The translations under genes were made by a program, and so were the position numbers. 58,031 nt of DNA, taken from the IMG/VR virus record IMGVR_UViG_3300022074_000043, positions 1-58,031 of that record. One strand, written 5' to 3'. Numbering within the stretch: position 1 is the stretch's first letter; the number at the start of each line of letters is the position of its first letter. The stretch comes from a virus. The notes under the pieces were generated by a model that searched no databases, was not told where the DNA came from, and saw nothing but the letters and a program-made list of their open reading frames with translations. Positions 46,916 to 55,755 of this stretch are shown piece by piece.

Positions 46916-47805
46916 TACGTTGTGGCCTCCAATTCTGCCATCATATCATAGAGACGCGCCGCCCCAATGTCTCTATCCCCGCCGCCTGCACCACGCACGG
47001 CTTTGGCGGTTAGTACAAATTCTCCATCCGATAATCTAGCAGGCACTGAGTCAGAGGTGCCTGTTCCGGGTCCAGCGACCTCACCTCTTACGGGTACATC
47101 ATAACCCATAGCGCCGCCTTCTGCAAACCGTACAGCGTCTACGTCATACTGGAAGTCTGGTCGTTGCGCTGCGCTTTTAGCTTGCGTGTATGCTGCTTTT
47201 TGCGCGGGATTATCTAAGTCGTATTTCTCACCTTGGAACATTATGTCCCAAGCTTCACCCTGTGGGTCTGGACGAGGAGTCCCACCTTGCTCTTCTGGCC
47301 CACCAAGTAAGCCGAGTGCACCAGCAGCGCCAAGACCCAAGCTACCAGCCATCAAATAATCGCCTGTGTCCATACCACTAAAGAACTCGCCTATGCCGCC
47401 TGAACTAGCGGCGTCACTAGCTCCTGCAAGTTTGTCGGCAGCTTCGGGGAAATATTGTTCACCCTCCGACCCGTAAAAACCAGCATCAGCGGGGGTAGCA
47501 CCCGGCACACCGTACAGGGACTGTTGCATACCCGTTGCACCAAAAGGACCGCTGGTTATGTTTTGTGCTGACGAACTCATTAGATTTGGTGACACAAAGT
47601 TAGTTACGCCGTAAGCTAGCGCAGCATTTGTCAAAGCATCGTTGACTGATTTGCCGCCAGCTAGACTACCGATCCCAGAACCAAGGGCCGCGCCTGCCGG
47701 ACCACCGAAGTAAAACCCAGCAGCGGTGCCTGCTAAAGATAGCAAGTCACCTGTGTCAGTGTCACCCAACCCCAATGCTTTTCCAAGATCACCAAATAAT
47801 GCCAT
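46915..47805 (-). CDS. Internal or tail-associated protein with SDGEFVLTAKAV domain
   Basis: 296 aa. N-terminal glycine-rich, membrane-like region (LLSLAGTAAGFYFGGPAGAA, LGSGIGSLAGGKSV). C-terminal domain GPGTGTSDSVPARLSDGEFV then LTAKAVRGAGGGDRDIGAAR, a well-known conserved end domain in phage proteins. The combination suggests an inner core or tail assembly protein. TAATG overlaps on both sides. Confidence 0.75.
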   Translation of the reverse strand: MALFGDLGKALGLGDTDTGDLLSLAGTAAGFYFGGPAGAALGSGIGSLAGGKSVNDALTNAALAYGVTNFVSPNLMSSSAQNITSGPFGATGMQQSLYGVPGATPADAGFYGSEGEQYFPEAADKLAGASDAASSGGIGEFFSGMDTGDYLMAGSLGLGAAGALGLLGGPEEQGGTPRPDPQGEAWDIMFQGEKYDLDNPAQKAAYTQAKSAAQRPDFQYDVDAVRFAEGGAMGYDVPVRGEVAGPGTGTSDSVPARLSDGEFVLTAKAVRGAGGGDRDIGAARLYDMMAELEATT

Positions 47806-48032
47806 TACGCTACCTTTACCGTACCACTGTCATTATACAGTGCTCCTGTCTCAAGTCCAGTGGCGCTTGTAGGCAGGTCAGTTAGTGTTATTTTAGTACC
47901 ACGCAACTGACCGGGGTTGCGTTCCTGTTCAATAAATATTTCCAGTGCCCTAACAAGATCCTGCATATACGAAGCAGTGTAATCTTGCGGCGGTTCTGGT
48001 AGTCTTGGTGGTGCAATTTCGTTGCTAGCCAT
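47805..48032 (-). CDS. Small conserved protein (LPEPP family)
   Basis: 75 aa: NEIAPPRLPEPPQDYTASYM, then QDLVRALEIFIEQERNPGQL and a beta-end (LETGALYNDSGTVKVA). The 'LPxPP...YxxxYxxxLxRALExF' pattern is common in marine phages just after the nozzle gene. It may attach to the tail tube. Coupled to both neighbours. Confidence 0.72.
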   Translation of the reverse strand: MASNEIAPPRLPEPPQDYTASYMQDLVRALEIFIEQERNPGQLRGTKITLTDLPTSATGLETGALYNDSGTVKVA

Positions 48033-51000
48033 TAGCGTCTGCCATCCGGTCTTATGTCTACTCGTGGGCTACCCAGCTTCCACTTAGATCCAAGGGCCGT
48101 GCTTTCAACTCTAAAGGCAAAGGACCTGCCACGGATTCTAGCGTGTACTTGGTTTGTGTATTCTTCTACAGGTGTAACCTGCGTCCTAGTTGCGGTGCCA
48201 GACCCTGTGTTGTTAAAGTCTTCTCCCGGGAAGTTACGCGCCTTTATAGTAAATGTGGCCTGCGGTGTACTCAGAGCCGTAGATCCGGCAAATGTCAGAT
48301 CCGGCACGATCCTACGGATATACAAGAAATGATCCCCGTCCTGTATGTCCATAGCTGCTGACTCAATATATGAAGTCATTGCAGAGCCGTCGTCATCGTG
48401 ACCAAACTCGTGATTGTATAGATACCCACCTTCTGTAGCTAAAGGGAAGTTCCGAGTTCCACGGTCCAACCACGCATTTCTTGAGAGCGTACCGTAATAC
48501 CATATCTTATCTAGATAATTGTATACCACATAACGATCATTGTCTGTAGCACCTGAAGATGAATAAAACCAAACCGCCTCACCAAACTCAGAGTTTACAC
48601 CAGCATATACTTTGTCTAGCTGCTCAATATTTATGTCCTGAAACACATGATCCTTGACAGTGCAGGGTAGCTGAGTTGTCTGACCAGCGTAGACATAGAA
48701 GTTATCGATGCCCATCCAGAACACAAAATCTTCGGTTGCTGCAACCGCATTGGGACCAGCGATAGTGATGTTGTTGGCTAGCTGTTGTAGACCAAAGGTG
48801 AACGGCGGACCGATAAATCTGAGTGAGTTAAGAGCCGTGTCTGTCCACACCAAGATCTCACGTTTTGTTTCGATGGCTTTTACAAAGGTAGACCCAGAGC
48901 CAAGACGTAAATCTCCAGCGGTGTTAGTCGCGGCTGGATACCAAGTGGTGGGATTTTCCTGACTTGAAAAGCGAATCAATAAAGGATCTTGTACTCCGTC
49001 ACCTTGAACTGCGGTTGGATCGCTATTGATAGCATCACAACCAAAAGCAAGGACGTGACGGTCACGGTCAGATACCATGACCTGCTTGCATTTTGTAGGA
49101 ACAGATGTCTTTGTGCCAGTTATCGTAGATAACTCTTTTGCTCGTGCACCTGTGCCAAGACTTCTCTCCCAGTAAAAGATATTAGAGTCTCTTGGATTGA
49201 TGAGCAGATCTTCGCCAAAATTATCATGTGACCACAGTCTAATCTGCGTAGTTGTAGTCAAACCACCAGATGCTGCCTGTCCCCACCCGAAGTAGTCATT
49301 ATTTGCGTCGGCGTTACCTTTTATGAGGGTGACCAGTGTCCCATCAGCATGAGTTCTTGCTACAACAAAAGAACCAGTCCCCGCTAAATTTGTAGATGCA
49401 CCTGATCCGGCGTGACCTCGCACAACGGTAAGATCGTTAGTAGCCACGTTTGTCACAAAAACAAATTCAAGTTGTGGAGCAGCAGCGGTTGGATCACCAA
49501 GAAGCAGTATATCGTTTGCTACTATCCCCGTGGCACTGGCGACTGTTAGTGTTGTGTCTGTTGAACTAAAGGTGCCACCTTCGTTGATTGTGGTTTGAAG
49601 TGGACTTGATGTTAATCCACCATACAATCCCGCACCCCAACCAGTACCACCAACCGTCGTGTCTAATCCTACATTTATTTGATAATTTGCTATCGTAGGA
49701 AAACTACGACCAGTGACGGTAAGTGTTAAATTGTTTGCACTGGTCGAGCCACCAATATTTGCTCCAGCTAAAGTTATAGTGTCATTGACAGCGTATCCTG
49801 TGCCAATTGCGGTTATTGCATCTACCGCATAAACACCCGAACCGTTAACTGATACTGTAAATGCTGCACCAGAGCCGCTGCCACTGGTGCTTGCTTGTGT
49901 GACACCGCTAAATGAAACAGTGGTTAGATCAGTTATAGTAAGAACCAAATCGTTAGCTGGAGTTCCACCACCAATTGAGGCGGTGTTACCGCTAGAATTT
50001 GTGCCAGTGCTGTTGTTGCCAGCTATGGTTATTGTATCATTGATTGCATATCCCGATCCGATAGCAGTGATTGCGTCTACCGTATAACCGCCCTGACCAT
50101 CAGTTGTTATAGTAAATTTAGCCCCTGACCCACTACCGCTTGTGCTTGTTTGAACGACATCTGTGAAAGTGCCTGTACCTATAGATGTTCCTGAAAGCTG
50201 TGTGACAGTCAAAACTATATCATTGGCTGGAGTCGTACCACCCACGCTGGTTCCAGCAATAGTGATTGTATCGTCTACAGCATAGCTTGAACCTACGGCT
50301 GATACGCTTATACTGTAACCACCCTCTCCGTTCGTTGTTACACTAAACTGTGCGCTTGAACCACTGCCACTGGTACTTGTTTGAGCTACGCTATTGTGCG
50401 TTGTGCTGCCGACAGAAGAGCCAGCAAGGTGCGTTATAGTGAGCGTTAGGTCATGCGTTCCTTTTGTACCGCCAAGGTTTTGACCTTCTATCACTATTTC
50501 TTCACCGACAACGTAACCAGATCCAATGGCAGTCACAGTCACGGTATAGTTCCCAGAGCCAGCGACTACGGTAAATGTTGCGCCTGCCCCAGATCCGCTC
50601 GTGGTTGTTTGAACAACACCTGTGGTTGTTGCACTACCTGTAGAGGCACCAGAAATAGTGACATTACCAACACCATTACTACTTGGAGATGAAAACGTAA
50701 GAGCGCCAACACCTGTGCCAGCCGCACCAACGGTAACTGTTTTTATACTTGTTCCACTAACACCTGTACCGGAAAGACTGACCGCTCCAACACCACCGCC
50801 ACCCACTCCGCTATCACCAGAGGTGGCAGTTTTAGATGTGCCAGCAGAGGTAACAGTTGTAACCCCACCGTTTGTTGCAGTGGCAACTGTTATTGTTAGG
50901 TTGTTAGCTGAAGTGGCTCCGCCAAGACTCGCTCCATTTATAGTTATCGTGTCATTAGGTGCATATCCAGTTCCAGCCGATGTAATTGAAGAAACTGTAT

Positions 51001-51592
51001 AACCACCGTTTCCGTCCGTGGTTACGGTAAACTCAGCACCGCTGCCTGTTCCACTAGTGGCATTTTGAGTAACTTGAGTAAATGTTTTAACGAAATCATT
51101 AATAAATATTTCATAACTTGCAGCGTTTACAACTCTAGTCACTTGATGTTCTGCGTTCAATAATGCAGCCGTTATATTCCCGCCTAAACCTTCGGCATTG
51201 GTAAAAGTAACAAAGTCGTTTTCGTTGGCACCATGATTATTCTGATTTACAGTTACTGTTCCGCTGCCGTTGGTGGCAGAGAACGTCACGTCACCTTGCG
51301 TTGTTGTGCTGCGTATTGGAGTGACATCGTTGAACGACTCACCTTCTTCAACATAATATTTAAGATGTGTACCCACACCCAGAAAATCTGAACCATCAAG
51401 AGCAATCCAGTTATGCAGTGCCCTCGCTGACCCCAAATAGGTGCTAGATGCGTACTTAACCCAGCCACCAATTTTTTCAGGATACCCCAAACGAAAACGC
51501 ACCTTATCACCGTCACGCCATCCACCCTCATTTGAGTATGAGGTAAGGTCGTTATTGATGCCCGGTCTGAATTGTAGTTTGGATAATGGCAC
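48032..51592 (-). CDS. Tail nozzle/tubular protein B-like with repeat insertion
   Basis: 1186 aa. The N-terminus (LQFRPGINNDLTSYSNEGGW, DKVRFRLGYPEKIGGWVKYA, ARALHNWIALDGSDFLGVGT) and a later section (ARAKELSTITG, then DRHVLAFGCDAINSD, FSSQENPTTWYPAATNTAGD and WFYSSSGATDNDRYVVYNYL) are characteristic of podovirus nozzle proteins. Between about residues 175 and 630 sits a Ser/Thr/Gly-rich insert with five tandem repeats. The family without inserts is about 700 aa, so the insert adds length to the tail or a receptor-facing surface. Function of the insert is inferred. Confidence 0.83.
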   Translation of the reverse strand: MPLSKLQFRPGINNDLTSYSNEGGWRDGDKVRFRLGYPEKIGGWVKYASSTYLGSARALHNWIALDGSDFLGVGTHLKYYVEEGESFNDVTPIRSTTTQGDVTFSATNGSGTVTVNQNNHGANENDFVTFTNAEGLGGNITAALLNAEHQVTRVVNAASYEIFINDFVKTFTQVTQNATSGTGSGAEFTVTTDGNGGYTVSSITSAGTGYAPNDTITINGASLGGATSANNLTITVATATNGGVTTVTSAGTSKTATSGDSGVGGGGVGAVSLSGTGVSGTSIKTVTVGAAGTGVGALTFSSPSSNGVGNVTISGASTGSATTTGVVQTTTSGSGAGATFTVVAGSGNYTVTVTAIGSGYVVGEEIVIEGQNLGGTKGTHDLTLTITHLAGSSVGSTTHNSVAQTSTSGSGSSAQFSVTTNGEGGYSISVSAVGSSYAVDDTITIAGTSVGGTTPANDIVLTVTQLSGTSIGTGTFTDVVQTSTSGSGSGAKFTITTDGQGGYTVDAITAIGSGYAINDTITIAGNNSTGTNSSGNTASIGGGTPANDLVLTITDLTTVSFSGVTQASTSGSGSGAAFTVSVNGSGVYAVDAITAIGTGYAVNDTITLAGANIGGSTSANNLTLTVTGRSFPTIANYQINVGLDTTVGGTGWGAGLYGGLTSSPLQTTINEGGTFSSTDTTLTVASATGIVANDILLLGDPTAAAPQLEFVFVTNVATNDLTVVRGHAGSGASTNLAGTGSFVVARTHADGTLVTLIKGNADANNDYFGWGQAASGGLTTTTQIRLWSHDNFGEDLLINPRDSNIFYWERSLGTGARAKELSTITGTKTSVPTKCKQVMVSDRDRHVLAFGCDAINSDPTAVQGDGVQDPLLIRFSSQENPTTWYPAATNTAGDLRLGSGSTFVKAIETKREILVWTDTALNSLRFIGPPFTFGLQQLANNITIAGPNAVAATEDFVFWMGIDNFYVYAGQTTQLPCTVKDHVFQDINIEQLDKVYAGVNSEFGEAVWFYSSSGATDNDRYVVYNYLDKIWYYGTLSRNAWLDRGTRNFPLATEGGYLYNHEFGHDDDGSAMTSYIESAAMDIQDGDHFLYIRRIVPDLTFAGSTALSTPQATFTIKARNFPGEDFNNTGSGTATRTQVTPVEEYTNQVHARIRGRSFAFRVESTALGSKWKLGSPRVDIRPDGRR
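49708..51070 (-). repeat. Five protein repeats inserted in the nozzle gene
   Basis: Each unit is 70-85 codons and carries 'VxQxxTSGSGSGAxF', a beta strand, 'GxGYxxNDTITIxG' and 'GGxTPANDLxLTVT'. Copies begin near residues 177, 325, 405, 480 and 560 of the protein (from 51,060 down to about 49,910 in the window). A Gly/Ser linker separates the first and second units. Unequal exchange between copies could change their number. Confidence 0.8.
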
Positions 51593-51603
51593 GACGATTT
51601 CCT

Positions 51604-52620
51604 TTAGGCTTGAGGTCCTGTGATTGTACCACTGTTTGTTAGTGTAACAAAGCTACTGCCTCTAATTGATTTGCCAGCAGCGCCGCCAGCAGAACCATTT
51701 GAAACACTGCCGTTAGAGCCAGAAGAACCAGCATTTCCAAAAGCCCCGCCCGAACCACCAGTACCAGCATTAGTGCCGCCAGCACTCCCGCCGCCAGCAC
51801 TTTGATTATACCCAGACCCCGAACCACCAGCACCACCACTTGTGGAGCCGGTGCTTTGACCTTTGCGGTAGCACTGAATTCTACAAGTCTCCCCTCCTTG
51901 TGTTTGATAAGTTGCATACTGAAAAACGCCCGAAGAATACCCATCATATCCAGTGTATGGATTAGGACAATAATTGCCTACGTTAGTGTATGAAGTACCG
52001 CTATTGCCTGAAAAACCAAGACTGGGACACTCGCTACCGCTTGTGACAAAAACATAATATGTGGTGGTGCCAGATGTAGTGGTTTGAGATCCGCTTCCAC
52101 CTGTCCCGCCACCGCCACCGCCCGAGCGGATGGTCCCGTTATTTACTAAGGTGCATGCAACATCAGCTTCAAAAGCGTCACCCCCAGCCGCGCCAGCCGC
52201 GCCCCCAGCACCTGTTATAGTACCGTTATTGGTTATGCTGATAGAGCCAGATAGACCCGTGTTTATCTGTAGAGCCTCGTTTGATGTGCTTGTCGCCCCC
52301 AGTTCAACACCGGAGTTGATAATAATTTGTTTTGGATAATCTACGGCGTAATCAGAACCAAACACAGTTGACGCATTTTGATTGGTTGCACCTGATGAAT
52401 ATGTTTTACGAAAAGCCCTAGCTGTGTTCTTGAAATCATCTAAAGATATAACGCCACTAGTAGGTACGCTAGCAGCGGCATTTGTTAAACCCCCCACAGT
52501 GGGGTCTAAAATGTTGCTGCCGCTTCTGTATAACTGCGAAAAACTAACAGAGTTGTTATTGCCCCCTATATACTCTGTTCGCAAATCACTAAACGATATG
52601 TTAGTGGATCCTATAGGCAT
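51604..52620 (-). CDS. Glycine-rich adhesin-like fibre protein
   Basis: 338 aa. The N-terminus ISFSDLRTEYIGGNNNSVSF then SQLYRSGSNILD and VPTSGVISLDDFKNT is a phage fibre anchor motif. The middle is beta-rich (QIIINSGVELGATSTSNEAL). The last half has polyglycine blocks (SGGGGGGTGGSGS, GGAGGSGSGYNQSAGGGSAG) around a Cys-containing section (GSECPSLGF, NYCPNPYTGYDGY, CRIQCYRKG). This recalls T-even gp38-like adhesins, where glycine-rich motifs bind receptors. The similarity is in composition, not proven homology. Confidence 0.72.
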   Translation of the reverse strand: MPIGSTNISFSDLRTEYIGGNNNSVSFSQLYRSGSNILDPTVGGLTNAAASVPTSGVISLDDFKNTARAFRKTYSSGATNQNASTVFGSDYAVDYPKQIIINSGVELGATSTSNEALQINTGLSGSISITNNGTITGAGGAAGAAGGDAFEADVACTLVNNGTIRSGGGGGGTGGSGSQTTTSGTTTYYVFVTSGSECPSLGFSGNSGTSYTNVGNYCPNPYTGYDGYSSGVFQYATYQTQGGETCRIQCYRKGQSTGSTSGGAGGSGSGYNQSAGGGSAGGTNAGTGGSGGAFGNAGSSGSNGSVSNGSAGGAAGKSIRGSSFVTLTNSGTITGPQA

Positions 52621-53288
52621 TATGGAGACCCAAATCCTGTTATGTCTTGAGCAGATGTTAGAGAGCCGTTACTCGCTATCTTCAAAACAGTGGTGCCGTT
52701 GTATTTAAAGAGTAAGTCATTGTCCCCAGAATCTAAAACTACCTCCCACTTGCTAGTTCCGAACTTCAAGCTCTGACCACCCATAAGGATGTCGTTTGAG
52801 TTTGCGTCAAGATCTCCACCAAGCTGCGGAGTAGTGTCATCGACTAAATCATTTTTGTTATTGAATAATTCAGTGACAACTCCGCTAGATCCGCCACCAT
52901 CTGCCGTCACTTCTTTTACAACACCAGCGGCTATGCTTACAGAGTTACTTGAAGATGGAGTTACACCTTTGTAAACGACGGTGCATGTTTGATTCGTACC
53001 GTTTTTTATAATGAAGTTTTTCTTCTGATCGGTTGGAGTTATCTCTAGTTCAAAAGAGGCACCCGGAGTGCCTGTCAAAAGAATTACTTTATTCATTCCG
53101 TTGGTGACAGTTCCATCTATTGTCTCAAGATCAAACGCTGTGCCAGAGTTACAAGTTATGGTTGTTTGACCATGTAGACCTGCATCTATAATATCAAAGT
53201 TGTTATTTGTTGTTGCACCCCAAGAACCCGCCTGCTCACCAGAGCCGGGTTTTTCTATACCGGAGTTAGCTGTGTATGAAGATGCCAT
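52620..53288 (-). CDS. Tail fibre-like protein
   Basis: 222 aa, N-terminus SYTANSGIEKPGSGEQAGSW then GATTNNNFDIIDAGL, a widespread marine phage fibre start. The rest is low charge beta (VILLTGTPGASFELEITPTD, TVVYKGVTPSSSNSVSIAAG). 'DDTTPQLGGDLDANSNDI' precedes a C-terminal strand-rich part. Probably part of the tail fibre shaft or an anchor. TAATG overlap with the upstream gene. Confidence 0.75.
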   Translation of the reverse strand: MASSYTANSGIEKPGSGEQAGSWGATTNNNFDIIDAGLHGQTTITCNSGTAFDLETIDGTVTNGMNKVILLTGTPGASFELEITPTDQKKNFIIKNGTNQTCTVVYKGVTPSSSNSVSIAAGVVKEVTADGGGSSGVVTELFNNKNDLVDDTTPQLGGDLDANSNDILMGGQSLKFGTSKWEVVLDSGDNDLLFKYNGTTVLKIASNGSLTSAQDITGFGSP

Positions 53289-54002
53289 CTAAACCACCAT
53301 ATCTGTCCAAGTTTCTATTGTATCACTAGCGTTTACTTCTGTCCATGTACCGCCAGTGTGCGTAATAGCTGACCACGGATCCGGCGCAACTCTCTCAATG
53401 CCCGTCCACAATATAGCACCATTTGTCGTCTTAACAAACACCGCTTCAATAGTAGCAGTTCCCTCTTCTATAAAAGTGCCAGCAGCAGTCTTAACAAACA
53501 CCGCTTCAAGGTCACTAGATATTGACATCAACCTAGCGCCTACTAAAGTCTGTGTGAAATCAGCAGACTGTTCAGATGTAGCTAATCGTAATCTAGTACC
53601 TACTAAAGTCTGTGTGAAATCAGCAGACTGTTCAGAAACTCCATGCTTTATAAGCCTCGCTATCGTAGTTTGAATAGCAGATGCTGTTAGCTCTGATACA
53701 GCAATTCCTACAAATGTTCCTGTTGTAGTTTGATCAAACTGGGTTGTGATAACCGCAGCACCAGTGCCGATAACTTCCCCAGAAACCGACTGTGTGAAGT
53801 TGGCGCTTGCTTCTAGTATACCAAGCAAAACCTCAACAGCTATGGAAGTTTTACTTGATGTGCCAATCATGTAAGAAGTGCCGACAAACACGGGGCTTGC
53901 AGTGCTAGTCTGATCAAACTGAGATGTAGCTGTAGCCGTTGCTGCTCTTAGTATGGCAGCTTCCGATAAAGATCGTGCAGCTATGGCGTCAAAAGCAAAC
54001 AT
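53289..54002 (-). CDS. Repetitive solenoid-like fibre protein
   Basis: 237 aa made largely of about eight units of 20-24 residues, such as QSADFTQTLVGTRLRLATSE and QSADFTQTLVGARLMSISSD, with related ANFTQSVSGE, TTQFDQTTTG and EAVFVKTAAG segments. A 38-base identical stretch repeats at 53539-53576 and 53599-53636, 60 bases apart. The pattern suggests a beta-solenoid tail shaft. Copy number could change by slippage or recombination. Confidence 0.72.
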   Translation of the reverse strand: MFAFDAIAARSLSEAAILRAATATATSQFDQTSTASPVFVGTSYMIGTSSKTSIAVEVLLGILEASANFTQSVSGEVIGTGAAVITTQFDQTTTGTFVGIAVSELTASAIQTTIARLIKHGVSEQSADFTQTLVGTRLRLATSEQSADFTQTLVGARLMSISSDLEAVFVKTAAGTFIEEGTATIEAVFVKTTNGAILWTGIERVAPDPWSAITHTGGTWTEVNASDTIETWTDMVV

Positions 54003-54003
54003 T

Positions 54004-54366
54004 TTATTCTTCCGGGTACTTTTTCTTTATCTCAGCAACATGCGCTTGCCATGCTTCAAGGCCATTTTCTGTTATATACTCTAGCTGACTCATGGGATCT
54101 CCGTAAGCAACCACCCTTTTCCGTAGCCAAGTTGGTACAACTTCAGGCTCATCTTCTACTGGGGCAGGCTTGACGCTAGCTGTGCTAGTCAACCCTTTAG
54201 ACACAAAGCTAGGGGCAACCCCAATCTTAGGAGCAAACTGATGTGCGGCATCATCAAGATCTTCCTGTGTCATATCAGAAGATAAAATAATCTCTGCCCA
54301 GCTACCATCAGAGTATCTAAGTGTAGCTATTCCATTTTCTAGTTTTTCTACTGTGTACTGTGTCAT
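54004..54366 (-). CDS. Fibre-cassette accessory protein
   Basis: 120 aa from ATG at 54366, which overlaps the upstream stop (ATGA at 54363-54366): TQYTVEKLENGIATLRYSDG then SWAEIILSSDMTQEDLDDAA. The C-terminus (YGDPMSQLEYITENGLEAWQ) resembles small fibre-assembly or chaperone-like phage proteins. A longer start to 54387 exists but would overlap the upstream gene by 25 bases. Role inferred. Confidence 0.68.
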   Translation of the reverse strand: MTQYTVEKLENGIATLRYSDGSWAEIILSSDMTQEDLDDAAHQFAPKIGVAPSFVSKGLTSTASVKPAPVEDEPEVVPTWLRKRVVAYGDPMSQLEYITENGLEAWQAHVAEIKKKYPEE

Positions 54367-54542
54367 TTCCATTTTTCCAATGGGCACCTTGCATTTTGCA
54401 AATGCACTTTAACCTTCATTATACACATGCACTTCTTGCATTGCGAAATAGACTTTCTATACCACTCACATTCTTTGCATATAGCTAATCGTTCATCAGG
54501 AATCACGATAAACTTCAATCTGCGCCTAGCATCAGTCAGCAT
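54363..54542 (-). CDS. Small Cys-rich protein (DUF6171-like)
   Basis: 59 aa: MLTDARRRLKFIVIPDERLA then ICKECEWYRKSISQCKKCMC and ARCPLEKWK. The spaced Cys (C-x2-C, C-x2-C-x-C, C) and the 'CP-x-x-KW' end match a short zinc-binding family common in marine phages. Each end overlaps a neighbour (11 bases upstream, 4 downstream). Function unknown; likely a structural zinc in the fibre cassette. Confidence 0.72.
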   Translation of the reverse strand: MLTDARRRLKFIVIPDERLAICKECEWYRKSISQCKKCMCIMKVKVHLQNARCPLEKWK

Positions 54543-54705
54543 CCGCTATGGTCAGTTCGCCAGCTTCTACTTGGCGCATGATTTCTGCGTAGTGGCGGTT
54601 TGCTGGGTCAAGGGGGACTGACATCTCAGTGCCATCAATAGTGGCTTTGATACCAGCTTGATTGTCATCCATGTCATTATAATATTGTGCGCTAGTAATA
54701 TTCAT
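54532..54705 (-). CDS. Small acidic fibre-cassette protein (57 aa)
   Basis: MNITSAQYYNDMDDNQAGIK then ATIDGTEMSVPLDPANRHYA and EIMRQVEAGELTIADAD. ATG at 54705, three bases after the upstream fibre gene stop. Short proteins of this plan often follow phage fibre genes and may assist fibre assembly. The reading overlaps the next gene by 11 bases. Function unknown. Confidence 0.68.
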   Translation of the reverse strand: MNITSAQYYNDMDDNQAGIKATIDGTEMSVPLDPANRHYAEIMRQVEAGELTIADAD

Positions 54706-54707
54706 GT

Positions 54708-55751
54708 CTATAACTCCGCATCCGCTGTGACGTGTCCTAGCCAGTACCTACCTGCCCCTGTCTGATTACAGCTTTTGTACACATTCACGCCGTTCTTACC
54801 ACTTTGTTGAAAAGCCGCAGATGTCGAAGGAAATCCGCTACTTGCCCACTCAGTCCAAGTGTAAGTTGGTGTGGCTCTCATTTCTGTGGCGTGTTTGAAG
54901 GGAACATGGTAGTTGACACCTGAAGTAGCATCACAGGTCGTTCCTGCTGTATTGCCGTCAGTTGCTTTTTCATAATACCGATGACACCTAGCCAACTCAT
55001 CGCCATAGCTACGATGCTCAAACGGCGTGGCTGTCTCGCCTACTTCTAGCTGGATGCCTGTAATAAAGAAGGTGCGACTTGTGCTGTCAAAAAAAGATGT
55101 TGCACTTGAGTATACCCTGTTTCCGCTAGTTCTCGTTGCCCAAGTGTTACTAGCAAATGTTCCGTCAGTGAAGTCTGAACCTGCATGAAGCCAAATACCA
55201 AATTGAAAACTTCCAGCATTATCATCGTCTAACGCGCCAGTTGTATCTGGCACAAAAGTTAACGATACCTTGTTCCAAGAAGTTGTAACGTCAAATGTCT
55301 GTGTGTTAATTCTATCGTTATCATTATCTTTCATTTCAACTGTATAGGTTGCGCTTGCATTACCTTTTACATAAAAAGAAAGAGTAAGTGATTCTGCACT
55401 ACTTGTTCCCTTTTTTAAATGCTGTAAGTTTTGCCCTTCAAGAATTTGAATAATCCCAAAATTCTCACCTGCGGCAATAGTTGTGTCTGCTGTGGTACAC
55501 TCAAATTTTAAGGAATTTGCAAAACCGTCAGGGCCATCAGCTACTTGTGACATAGTTGCGCGACCTGCGGTGCTACCTGTAAAAACTTGGAATCTATCTA
55601 CAGTAAAATATCCGTTTGCCGAACCCACTCCTGTACTACTCGTACCCCTCTGCGCCACCTGCATCGCACCATTGATGATGAGGTTGCGACCTGTCAGGCC
55701 ACCAGCATCTGCGCTACCACCTAAATCGGCTATGTCTCTGGCTCTGCTCAT
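54708..55751 (-). CDS. Tail fibre with carbohydrate-binding-like domain
   Basis: 347 aa. N-terminus SRARDIADLGGSADAGGLTG then GRNLIINGAMQVAQRGTSST. The domain with VDRFQVFTGSTAGRATMSQV, SLTLSFYVKGNASATYTVEM and FFITGIQLEVGETATPFEHR is the pattern of phage fibre CBM-like jelly rolls. It ends with a Cys-containing section (HRYYEKATDGNTAGTTCDAT). Probably a receptor-binding fibre of the virion. Long N-terminal linkage to shaft. Confidence 0.78.
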   Translation of the reverse strand: MSRARDIADLGGSADAGGLTGRNLIINGAMQVAQRGTSSTGVGSANGYFTVDRFQVFTGSTAGRATMSQVADGPDGFANSLKFECTTADTTIAAGENFGIIQILEGQNLQHLKKGTSSAESLTLSFYVKGNASATYTVEMKDNDNDRINTQTFDVTTSWNKVSLTFVPDTTGALDDDNAGSFQFGIWLHAGSDFTDGTFASNTWATRTSGNRVYSSATSFFDSTSRTFFITGIQLEVGETATPFEHRSYGDELARCHRYYEKATDGNTAGTTCDATSGVNYHVPFKHATEMRATPTYTWTEWASSGFPSTSAAFQQSGKNGVNVYKSCNQTGAGRYWLGHVTADAEL

Positions 55752-55755
55752 ATCG

